From contig CAAFQT010000130.1 in the NCBI GenBank assembly GCA_900765185.1, forward strand, positions 1-5,701: DNA of 5,701 bases. The letters run 5' to 3'. Every line of letters starts with the position of its first letter. The first letter of the stretch is position 1. Shown here in pieces: positions 1 through 5,110 of the stretch. The notes beneath the pieces were generated by a model. The model saw nothing but the letters and a program-made list of their open reading frames with translations, searched no databases and had not been told where the DNA came from. The position numbers and the translations under genes are program-made. The DNA comes from an uncultured Collinsella sp. GTDB lineage: Bacteria; Actinomycetota; Coriobacteriia; Coriobacteriales; Coriobacteriaceae.

Positions 1-289
1 CGAGCAGACGGTTCCACCAAGCGTTGACCATGCGGCGGACGGGGCCGGGCTTGCGATCGCGTTCGCGCCGGCGACGTGTGGCTTGGCTGCTATCGGGCCC
101 GCCGGCGTTGCGCTGACTCAGCTCTTGGATGCGTGCGAGTTCCTCGGCAGTGTGCGAGGCAGGGAAGAGGCCGTTCTCGATGCGGCCGCCCTGGGCCTTC
201 GCGGCGCCGTCTCTCGATGCAGCGGGGTTGGAGACGCCGTTGCGGCGGGCGATGGCGCGGCGAATGCTATCGAGGGGCGTGATGCTCAA
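1..289 (-). CDS. Hypothetical basic protein, N-terminal part (TTG start, cut by window edge)
   Basis: I do not recognise this protein. An open frame of 96 codons without a stop runs from a TTG at 289-287 to the window edge. The TTG is preceded by AGAAAGGA (304-297 on the minus strand) at 7-nt spacing, and no ATG or GTG lies between it and the upstream in-frame stop near 364, so TTG is the best start. The product begins MSITPLDSIRRAIARRNG and has no cysteine in the visible part. Around residues 49-60 is a short helical-looking stretch (AEELARIQELSQ), followed by a strongly basic segment (TRRRRERDRKPGPVRR, about residues 74-89) and then VNAWWNRLL. That order would suit a cytoplasmic, low-complexity N-terminus ahead of a membrane or other domain beyond the window, but this is only a guess. 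Most third codon positions are G or C, which supports a real gene. It is transcribed divergently from the permease gene. Confidence 0.7.
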   Translation of the reverse strand, partial: MSITPLDSIRRAIARRNGVSNPAASRDGAAKAQGGRIENGLFPASHTAEELARIQELSQRNAGGPDSSQATRRRRERDRKPGPVRRMVNAWWNRLL

Positions 290-317
290 AGCGGAGTCCT
301 TTCTATTGCTGCGCTTT

Positions 318-323
318 AGTATA
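318..323 (-). promoter_or_regulatory. Possible -10 box for the leftward hypothetical gene
   Basis: On the minus strand this reads TATACT, matching five of six bases of the sigma-A -10 consensus, about 30 nt upstream of the TTG start. No convincing -35 hexamer is present at 16-18 nt, so the assignment is weak. Confidence 0.3.
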
Positions 324-348
324 GACGCGACGGTGTTCGTTCGTGTTT

Positions 349-365
349 TTGAACGGATTGTTCAA
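349..365. promoter_or_regulatory. Inverted repeat in the divergent promoter region, candidate operator
   Basis: A perfect inverted repeat, TTGAAC-GGATT-GTTCAA, sits between the two divergent genes. Its right arm overlaps the proposed -35 region of the permease promoter. It is too short and T-poor to be a terminator, and no gene ends here. Its position and symmetry would suit a dimeric repressor or activator. No regulator is identified, and lactate-responsive control is only a guess from the downstream gene. Confidence 0.35.
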
Positions 366-388
366 TAATTTCGGCGGGCGGCTGTAAT
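359..388 (+). promoter_or_regulatory. Possible promoter of the lactate permease gene
   Basis: TTGTTC (359-364) and TGTAAT (383-388) are separated by 18 nt. The -10 matches five of six consensus bases and the -35 only three of six. Transcription would start near 395, giving an untranslated leader of about 75 nt that ends with a strong ribosome binding site (AAGGAG, 455-460). Confidence 0.35.
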
Positions 389-469
389 TTGTCGGTAAAC
401 GTGCAGTATCCTGTTGAAGTTTTGTGACACCCCCGATGCCGCCCACGCGGTACCAAGGAGCTTCTACCT

Positions 470-2041
470 ATGGACGTCGCCGCATTCTTACTGGCTCTTG
501 TGCCGATTATTTGGCTGGTCGTGATGCTGCTGTGCTTTAAATGGCCAGCTTGGAAGGCCGCTATCGGATCGTTTGTCCTTTCGTGCTTGCTTGCCTTCGC
601 ATGGTGGCACCTGCCGGCAGCGCAGATCGCGACCGCCTCGCTCGAAGGTTTTTTGATGGCTCTGTGGCCCATCGTCCTAGTGATCATCGCCGCGGTGTTC
701 ACGTATAACCTGTGCGTTCGTACGGGCGCCATGGACGTGATCGGCAGCATGATCACCTCCATCAGCAGCGACCGCCGTCTGCTGGCGCTGCTCGTGGCTT
801 GGTGCTTCGGTGGCTTTATGGAGGGCATGGCCGGCTTCGGTACCGCTGTCGCCATTCCCGCCGGCATGCTCGCGGGCCTGGGCTTTGAGGCCGTGCCTGC
901 CGTGCTCATCTGCCTGCTGGCCAACGGCGTGCCCACGCCCTACGGCTCCATCGGCATCCCCACGGTGTCCGTTGCCGACCTGGTGGGTTTGGATTCCCTT
1001 CACCTAGCGACCGTTCAGCTGGTGCAGCTCGCACCGTTCTTTGTGGTGATGCCGCTATTTATTGTGCTGGTCGCGGGCCGTGTTGCCGATGACCAGGGCA
1101 ATGCCGCGAGTGTGGGCGAGCGTCTGCACGGTGTTGCCGGCGTGGCGTTGCTCTCCGGCGTGTCGTTTGTCGGCGCGGCTCTGGTCGTTGCCATGTTTGT
1201 GGGCCCCGAGCTGGCCGTGGTCGTAGGATCCATCGTTTCGCTCGCGCTGACAGCTGCGCTTGCCATGCGTGCCGAGAAGTCGGGGCATCTGGACGCACGC
1301 TTCCATATGAATATCGAGGCCGGCGAACAGCTCACCGTTAAGTCGGCGCTTTCGGCCTGGTCGTGCTTCATCCTGATCTTTGTGTTGCTGCTGGGCACGT
1401 CTAATCTGGTGCCCGCTGTACATGCTGCGCTCGCGCCGTTTGCGAGCCATGTGCAGGTGTATTGCGGTGAGAATCCCGGTATGCTTACGTTTTCGTGGAT
1501 CAACACGCCAGGCGTCTGGATTTTCCTGGCGGCGTTTGTCGGCGGCGCCATTCAGGGCGCTTCGCCGCGCATGATGGGCGAGGTGCTGGCCGCGACTGTG
1601 AAGCAGATGACGCCGACGGTGATCACGATGCTTTCGGTACTGGGCTGCGCCAAGGTGATGGGCTATGCCGGCATGATTTCGTCGATCAGTGCGTTTTGCA
1701 TTGCGGTCGCCGGCGGTCTCTACCCGATTCTGGCTCCGTGGATCGGCGCAGTCGGTGCGTTCGTGACCGGCTCGGGCACGTCCTCGGGCATGCTGTTTGG
1801 TCCCATTCAGAGCCAGGCCGCCACTGCGCTGGGTGTGAGCGACTACTGGATGGTCGCATTGAACGCCCTGGGCGTCGCCGCTGGTAAGATGATCTCGCCG
1901 CAGACCCTCGCCATTGGTCTTGCCGCCGTGCACGTGCGCGGTAAGGATGCCGAACTCCTGGGCGCGGTGCTGCCCTACGCTGCCGGCATGCTGGTCCTGA
2001 TGAGCGCCATAGCCATGCTCGGCCAAGGCCTGCCGCTGTAG
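470..2041 (+). CDS. lctP: L-lactate permease family transporter (LctP/LldP)
   Basis: An integral inner-membrane transporter of the LctP family, which moves L-lactate, and in some members D-lactate or glycolate, with protons. The product is 523 aa, slightly shorter than the roughly 530-560 aa usual for the family. It is almost entirely hydrophobic, with membrane segments from residues 3-23 to about 500-518. Two family signatures are clear. One is the loop-helix stretch around residues 114-164, with GGFMEGMAGFGTAVAIP followed by LICLLANGVPTPYGSIGIP. The other is the C-terminal stretch around 425-486, with GAFVTGSGTSSGMLFGPIQS and later GKMISPQTLAIG. E. coli LldP has closely similar stretches at both places. 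The more polar segment at about 203-222 is probably a cytoplasmic loop. The ATG at 470 follows AAGGAG (455-460) at 9-nt spacing. It diverges from the leftward hypothetical gene, and no T-tract terminator is visible downstream. Exact substrate cannot be read from sequence; glycolate permease is the main alternative. Confidence 0.93.
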   Translation: MDVAAFLLALVPIIWLVVMLLCFKWPAWKAAIGSFVLSCLLAFAWWHLPAAQIATASLEGFLMALWPIVLVIIAAVFTYNLCVRTGAMDVIGSMITSISSDRRLLALLVAWCFGGFMEGMAGFGTAVAIPAGMLAGLGFEAVPAVLICLLANGVPTPYGSIGIPTVSVADLVGLDSLHLATVQLVQLAPFFVVMPLFIVLVAGRVADDQGNAASVGERLHGVAGVALLSGVSFVGAALVVAMFVGPELAVVVGSIVSLALTAALAMRAEKSGHLDARFHMNIEAGEQLTVKSALSAWSCFILIFVLLLGTSNLVPAVHAALAPFASHVQVYCGENPGMLTFSWINTPGVWIFLAAFVGGAIQGASPRMMGEVLAATVKQMTPTVITMLSVLGCAKVMGYAGMISSISAFCIAVAGGLYPILAPWIGAVGAFVTGSGTSSGMLFGPIQSQAATALGVSDYWMVALNALGVAAGKMISPQTLAIGLAAVHVRGKDAELLGAVLPYAAGMLVLMSAIAMLGQGLPL

Positions 2042-2042
2042 T

Positions 2043-2101
2043 CGGCACTTAGGGACGTTCCTTATGTGCCGGCACTTTGGGAACGTCCCTAAGTGCCGGC
2101 A
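2043..2101. repeat. Stacked palindromic repeat with 19-bp inverted arms
   Basis: Starting two bases after the permease stop, CGGCACTTAGGGACGTTCC (2043-2061) is the perfect reverse complement of 2080-2098. The 18-nt spacer itself contains the 10-bp palindrome GTGCCGGCAC (2066-2075). Read another way, there are two overlapping 32-bp units (2043-2074 and 2070-2101) that match at 26 of 32 positions and whose inner GGGACGTTCC / GGAACGTCCC cores are inverted. No T-tract follows, so it is not a classic intrinsic terminator, although the transcript could fold strongly and protect the mRNA 3' end. It resembles REP-type intergenic elements. Confidence 0.8.
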
Positions 2102-2114
2102 TCCGGGGGCGCTC

Positions 2115-2135
2115 CTTGAATGTTGCCTGTTCAAG
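2115..2135. repeat. Small inverted repeat between the two repeat clusters
   Basis: CTTGAA (2115-2120) and TTCAAG (2130-2135) form a perfect 6-bp stem around a 9-nt loop. There is no T-tract. It may be part of the surrounding repeat cluster rather than an independent element. Confidence 0.35.
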
Positions 2136-2138
2136 AGT

Positions 2139-2182
2139 GTTCCCAATGACTAGGCGTTTAAAAACGTCCCCAATGACTAGGC
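2139..2182. repeat. Tandem direct repeat, 17 bp, period 27
   Basis: GTTCCCAATGACTAGGC (2139-2155) recurs as GTCCCCAATGACTAGGC (2166-2182), with 16 of 17 bases identical. The units are separated by GTTTAAAAAC. The GTTCCC/GTCCCC start resembles the GTCCC core of the preceding palindrome, so the whole 2043-2182 stretch may be one composite intergenic element. No open frame or ribosome binding site uses it. Confidence 0.7.
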
Positions 2183-2207
2183 CGCTTGCCTGCGATTTTT
2201 GACCGTT

Positions 2208-2224
2208 GGGCGGGCTTGCCGCCC
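2208..2224. other. GC-rich hairpin upstream of pckA
   Basis: GGGCGG (2208-2213) and CCGCCC (2219-2224) form a perfect 6-bp stem with loop GCTTG. The following bases are CTTGCCGC rather than a run of T, so terminator function is doubtful. It lies directly before the 16-bp palindrome and may mark the end of the permease transcript or a regulatory site. Confidence 0.35.
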
Positions 2225-2229
2225 TTGCC

Positions 2230-2245
2230 GCAAAAACGTTTTTGC
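2230..2245. promoter_or_regulatory. Perfect 16-bp palindrome upstream of pckA, candidate operator
   Basis: GCAAAAACGTTTTTGC is a perfect palindrome centred on CG, 75 bases before the pckA start codon. LacI/CcpA-family regulators typically bind palindromes with a central CpG, and gluconeogenic pckA genes are commonly under catabolite control, so an operator is reasonable. The sequence does not match the classical Bacillus cre consensus closely, and the binding protein is unknown. No convincing -35/-10 pair could be assigned nearby. Confidence 0.45.
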
Positions 2246-2319
2246 ATATCGGGTACAACGGGCTTTACGTGAGTAAAGTGCGCGTCGCGTCCACGTGTCG
2301 CGTTTTTAAAGGAGGCCCC

Positions 2320-3990
2320 ATGCCTGGTGTTACCCCTGCAGAAGTTCTGTCCAACTTTGGTATTACGCTCGTTGAAGATCCCGCCGAGAATCAACCCCGT
2401 CTGCTGGTGGACCTGCCGGCGGCAGAGCTTGTCGAGCACGCTATTCGTCGCAAAGAGGGCCGTATGGCTTCTAATGGCGCGCTCGTGATCGAGACGGGGG
2501 AGCGCACTGGTCGTTCGCCCAACGATCGTTTTATCGTTGACACCCCCGATGTTCACGACAAGATCGCCTGGGGTGCGGTCAACCGCCCACTGTCCGTCGA
2601 GAGCTATGAGGCCATCAAGGCCGGCATCGTCGACTATCTCAACGAGCGCGACGTGTTCGTCACGCGCGGCATGGCGGGCGCTGACCGCAACCACACGCGT
2701 CGCCTGCTTGTTGCCTGCGAGCGTGCCAGCCAGGCACTCTTCATTAAGCAAATGCTCGCCCGTCCGCTCGCTCGCGAAATCGCGCGCACCGGCGAGCCCG
2801 ACTTCTGCGTGCTCGCAGCGCCCGGTTACCAGTGCGATCCTGCCATCAAGGGCCTCAACTCCAGCGCCGCCGTGGTCATCAACTTCCAGGAACGCGTGAT
2901 TCTGGTCGCCGGCACCGGCTACTCCGGCGAGATTAAAAAGTCGATCTTTAGCGTCATGAACTATCTGCTGCCCGTCGAGGATGACGTGCTGCCCATGCAC
3001 TGCTCGGCCAGCATGGATCCCGTCACGCACGAGACTGCCGTGTTCTTTGGCCTGTCCGGCACGGGCAAGACCACGCTTTCTGCCAACCCCACGCGCCTGC
3101 TGATCGGCGACGACGAGCACGGCTGGTCCGACATGGGCATCTTCAACATCGAGGGTGGCTGCTACGCAAAATGCGAGGGCCTGGACGCCTTCCACGAGCC
3201 CGAGATCTTCAACGCCGTCCGTTTTGGCGCCATTTGCGAAAACGTGGTGCTCGACGAGAACCGCAAGCCCAACTACGACGACATCTCGATCACGCACAAC
3301 ACGCGCGTGGCCTATCCCGTGGAGCACATTCCTAACGCGTGGACTAAGGGCATGGGCACCACTCCGAGTGTCGTGCTGTTCCTGACTTGCGACGCTTTTG
3401 GCGTGCTGCCGCCCATCTCACGCCTGACGGCCGATGCCGCCATGTACCACTTTGTGACGGGCTTTACGGCTAAGATTCCCGGCACCGAAGTCGGCGTCAC
3501 CGAGCCCACGCCCACGTTCTCTTCGCTGTTCGGCGAGCCGTTTATGCCGCTCGACCCCATGGTTTACGCCAAGATGCTTGGCGAGCGCATTGCCGACGGC
3601 CGCACACGCGTGTACCTGGTCAACACCGGCTGGATTGGCGGCGGCTACGGCGTGGGTCATCGCATCGAGCTGGCCTACACGCGCTCGCTGGTCGCACGCG
3701 CCCTCGACGGCACCATCGAGGATAGCGAGTTCGTGCACGACGACATCTTTAACGTCGACATTCCCACGACGTGCCACGGCGTGCCCGATGGCATCCTGGT
3801 GCCGCGCCAATACTGGCAGAGCACCGTGCGCTACGACGAGGCCGCGCACAACCTGGCGGTGATGTTCGAGGAGAACTTCGAGAAGAAGTACTCGCACCTG
3901 CCCGAGTCCGTCAAAGCCGCCGGCCCGCACGCCCAGGTGTCCGCCGAGGCCCGTCATCGCGGCCGCGGCCTGCTGGGACTCCGCCACTAG
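2320..3990 (+). CDS. pckA: Phosphoenolpyruvate carboxykinase (ATP)
   Basis: A cytoplasmic enzyme interconverting oxaloacetate + ATP and PEP + CO2 + ADP, gluconeogenic or CO2-fixing depending on conditions. The product is 556 aa against 540 aa for E. coli Pck. The substrate-binding motif RTGRSPNDR places Arg65 exactly where E. coli has Arg65. GTGYSGEIKK (198-207) supplies the Tyr and metal-binding Lys, and MHCSAS the metal-binding His227. The P-loop GLSGTGKTT spans 244-252 with Lys250. The kinase-2 motif GDDEHGW has the acidic pair Asp264-Asp265. NTRVAYP and TGWIGGGYGVGHR follow, so all catalytic elements are present. I start at 2320 because AAAGGAGG (2308-2315) lies 4 nt before this ATG and the protein then begins at the normal family N-terminus (MPGVTPAEVLSNFGI). 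The frame is open further upstream to a TTG near 2206, but that extension would translate the palindromic control region and has no ribosome binding site. The GTP-dependent type is excluded by these motifs. Confidence 0.97.
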   Translation: MPGVTPAEVLSNFGITLVEDPAENQPRLLVDLPAAELVEHAIRRKEGRMASNGALVIETGERTGRSPNDRFIVDTPDVHDKIAWGAVNRPLSVESYEAIKAGIVDYLNERDVFVTRGMAGADRNHTRRLLVACERASQALFIKQMLARPLAREIARTGEPDFCVLAAPGYQCDPAIKGLNSSAAVVINFQERVILVAGTGYSGEIKKSIFSVMNYLLPVEDDVLPMHCSASMDPVTHETAVFFGLSGTGKTTLSANPTRLLIGDDEHGWSDMGIFNIEGGCYAKCEGLDAFHEPEIFNAVRFGAICENVVLDENRKPNYDDISITHNTRVAYPVEHIPNAWTKGMGTTPSVVLFLTCDAFGVLPPISRLTADAAMYHFVTGFTAKIPGTEVGVTEPTPTFSSLFGEPFMPLDPMVYAKMLGERIADGRTRVYLVNTGWIGGGYGVGHRIELAYTRSLVARALDGTIEDSEFVHDDIFNVDIPTTCHGVPDGILVPRQYWQSTVRYDEAAHNLAVMFEENFEKKYSHLPESVKAAGPHAQVSAEARHRGRGLLGLRH

Positions 3991-4009
3991 CTTCGCCGTG
4001 AGTCCATAT

Positions 4010-4046
4010 CCACCACAAAGGGGACAGGCACCTTTGTGGTGGTTTT
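4010..4046 (+). terminator. pckA terminator formed by palindromic repeat element, copy 1
   Basis: Twenty bases after the pckA stop, CCACCACAAAGG (4010-4021) pairs perfectly with CCTTTGTGGTGG (4031-4042) around loop GGACAGGCA. TTTT follows, so it can act as an intrinsic terminator for pckA. The same element recurs inverted at 4965-5002 with 37 of 38 bases identical, so this is a repeat as well as a terminator. On the minus strand it lacks a T-tract. Confidence 0.8.
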
Positions 4047-4073
4047 GCTCGTGTGGATGACTCGGGTTACAAT
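4045..4073 (+). promoter_or_regulatory. Probable promoter of the B3/B4-domain gene
   Basis: TTGCTC (4045-4050) and TACAAT (4068-4073) are separated by 17 nt. The -10 matches five of six consensus bases and the -35 three of six. The -35 overlaps the T-tract of the upstream terminator. Transcription would begin near 4080, producing a leader of about 138 nt before the start codon at 4218. Confidence 0.55.
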
Positions 4074-4087
4074 ACGCCTGACATATC

Positions 4088-4189
4088 GTCCCCTTCTCCG
4101 GATGGGGACAGCGCAAGCGTTCTTGTGACGGCACCGTAGGACTTTGAAGGTGGCCGTTGTGAGGGCGCTTTTTGTTTAGGCGCCCTCAC
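4088..4189 (+). promoter_or_regulatory. Structured 5' leader with three consecutive hairpins, class unknown
   Basis: Three stems can be drawn by eye. H1 pairs GTCCCC (4088-4093) with GGGGAC (4104-4109). H2 pairs ACGGCACC (4128-4135) with GGTGGCCGT (4149-4157), with one bulged G and a 13-nt loop. H3 pairs GTGAGGGCGC (4159-4168) perfectly with GCGCCCTCAC (4180-4189) around a U-rich 11-nt loop. The leader lies between the proposed promoter and the B3/B4 gene. It could be a cis-regulatory RNA. AAGGTGGCCG faintly recalls a T-box, but the conserved UGGNACCGCG core is absent. No T-tract follows H3, so a simple terminator is not supported. Confidence 0.4.
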
Positions 4190-4217
4190 TCGGGCGCGCA
4201 CAATGAAGGGAGAGCGT

Positions 4218-4937
4218 ATGAAGAGCTTTATTGCCGAGGATTCATTCTGGGAGCTGTTTCCGCAGGCGGCTGTCGGTGTTGTGGTCGTAAAGGGCATGAA
4301 GCCCGCGGCTCAGATTCCTCAAGAGGACGTGGACGCGATTGCGGCGTTGCTCGACCGCGCCAATATCGACGCGGAGCGTCATCTGACCAGCGATACTATC
4401 AGCGAGAACGCACCGGTCAAGGCATGGCGCGAGGCTTATCGGCTGTTCAAGACCAAAAAGGGCGCGCGTTGCTCAATTGAGAGCCTGCTCAAGCGCGTGC
4501 TCAAGGGCAAACCGGTGGGCCACATTACGCCCGCGGTGGACATCTACAACACGGTGTCGCTGACCTACGCGCTGCCCGTTGGCGGCGAGGACCTGCATGC
4601 GATTGAGGGGGATCTTCGCTTGAAGGTGACTGACGGCGGCGATGCGTTCCTGCCACTTGGCGAGGAAACGGATGACCCGACGCTGCCCGGCGAGCTCGCC
4701 TACATCGATGATGCGGGCGCCGTATGCCGCTGCTGGAACTGGCGCGATGGCGTTCGCACGGCGCTGTCCGACGATTCGGCCGATGCATTCCTGGCGATTG
4801 AGTGCGTGGAGCCCGAGCGGATGGGGGATTGCCAGGCTGCCGTTGATCGTCTCGCCGAGTTGCTCGAGCGCTATCTGGGAGCGACGGTTGTCGTTAAGAC
4901 GCTTGTGACCCGCGACAATCCCTGCGTGGAACTGTAG
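4218..4937 (+). CDS. Free-standing B3/B4 (PheRS beta-like) tRNA-binding domain protein
   Basis: A 239-aa soluble protein of the stand-alone B3/B4 family (COG3382). The B3/B4 domain is the editing module of the phenylalanyl-tRNA synthetase beta subunit, where it removes tyrosine from mischarged tRNA-Phe. Stand-alone members are presumed to act on aminoacyl-tRNA, but their substrate is generally unproven. Family features are the N-terminal strand AVGVVVVKGMK (18-28) and the core SIESLLKRVLKGKPVGHITPAVD (86-108). YNTVSLTYALPVGGEDL (110-126), a FLPLGEE turn (144-150), the CRCWNWRDGVRTAL block (170-183) and FLAIECVEP (191-199) complete it. The helix CQAAVDRLAELLERYLG closes the domain. The ATG at 4218 is chosen because AGGGAG (4207-4212) lies 5 nt upstream; an in-frame ATG at 4203 would add five residues but lacks a ribosome binding site. 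It appears to be a single-gene unit with its own promoter and leader, flanked by inverted copies of one repeat. Confidence 0.85.
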   Translation: MKSFIAEDSFWELFPQAAVGVVVVKGMKPAAQIPQEDVDAIAALLDRANIDAERHLTSDTISENAPVKAWREAYRLFKTKKGARCSIESLLKRVLKGKPVGHITPAVDIYNTVSLTYALPVGGEDLHAIEGDLRLKVTDGGDAFLPLGEETDDPTLPGELAYIDDAGAVCRCWNWRDGVRTALSDDSADAFLAIECVEPERMGDCQAAVDRLAELLERYLGATVVVKTLVTRDNPCVEL

Positions 4938-4964
4938 CGACGCCTGCGGATCATGTTCGCCGGT

Positions 4965-5007
4965 CAAAACCACTACAAAGGTGCCTGTCCCCTTTGTGGT
5001 GGTTTTT
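4965..5007. terminator. Bidirectional terminator, palindromic repeat element copy 2 (inverted)
   Basis: AAAACCACTACAAAGG (4966-4981) pairs with CCTTTGTGGTGGTTTT (4991-5006) around loop TGCCTGTCC. This gives 16 pairs, one of them a G-T wobble at 4974/4998, with five T on the right and four A on the left. It therefore reads as a terminator on both strands, ending the B3/B4 transcript. The loop is the exact reverse complement of the copy 1 loop (GGACAGGCA), so this is the same element in opposite orientation. Confidence 0.85.
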
Positions 5008-5022
5008 ATGTTGATGGGTTAA

Positions 5023-5037
5023 CAAATGGGATATTTG
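5023..5037. promoter_or_regulatory. Short inverted repeat upstream of marR-type gene, possible operator
   Basis: CAAAT (5023-5027) and ATTTG (5033-5037) form a perfect 5-5-5 inverted repeat in the AT-richer gap before the MarR-family gene. MarR regulators usually bind palindromes near their own promoters, so autoregulation is possible. The arms are short, and no solid promoter could be placed: TAAGAT (5062-5067) is a possible -10 but has no good -35. Confidence 0.25.
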
Positions 5038-5110
5038 GGTATGGGTGTTGCCTCGTGCGGCTAAGATGTTTACCCGTTAGCATCATGTAAGCGAAAGGCG
5101 GTCGTCTCCC

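Noticed and set aside
76..368. Three overlapping rightward open frames of 68-79 codons
   Set aside because: They lie opposite the leftward gene, have no good ribosome binding site, and give Arg- or Ala-rich composition typical of shadow frames in GC-rich DNA.
425..438. The 14-mer TGACACCCCCGATG in the permease leader also occurs inside pckA at 2538-2551
   Set aside because: One copy is within coding sequence with no matching flanks, and a shared 14-mer in a window of this size and composition can arise by chance.
1055..2146. A 363-codon leftward open frame antisense to the permease gene
   Set aside because: Its product is rich in His, Arg, Gln and Gly with no recognisable domain, while the opposite strand encodes a complete LctP-family transporter. 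Long antisense frames are common in GC-rich genes.
2206..2319. N-terminal extension of PEP carboxykinase from an upstream TTG
   Set aside because: It would add 38 residues encoded by the palindromic control region, lacks a ribosome binding site, and is not part of the family N-terminus.
2158..3327. A 389-codon leftward open frame antisense to pckA
   Set aside because: The opposite strand encodes a full-length PEP carboxykinase with all catalytic motifs, and the antisense product shows no family features.
4136..4168. Possible T-box antiterminator in the B3/B4 leader
   Set aside because: AAGGTGGCCG lacks the conserved UGGNACCGCG core, no specifier stem was found, and no terminator with a T-tract follows.
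4010..5007. CRISPR array or transposon carrying a transposase
   Set aside because: Only two repeat copies exist, about 950 bp apart, and the gene between them is a B3/B4-domain protein, not a transposase or Cas protein.
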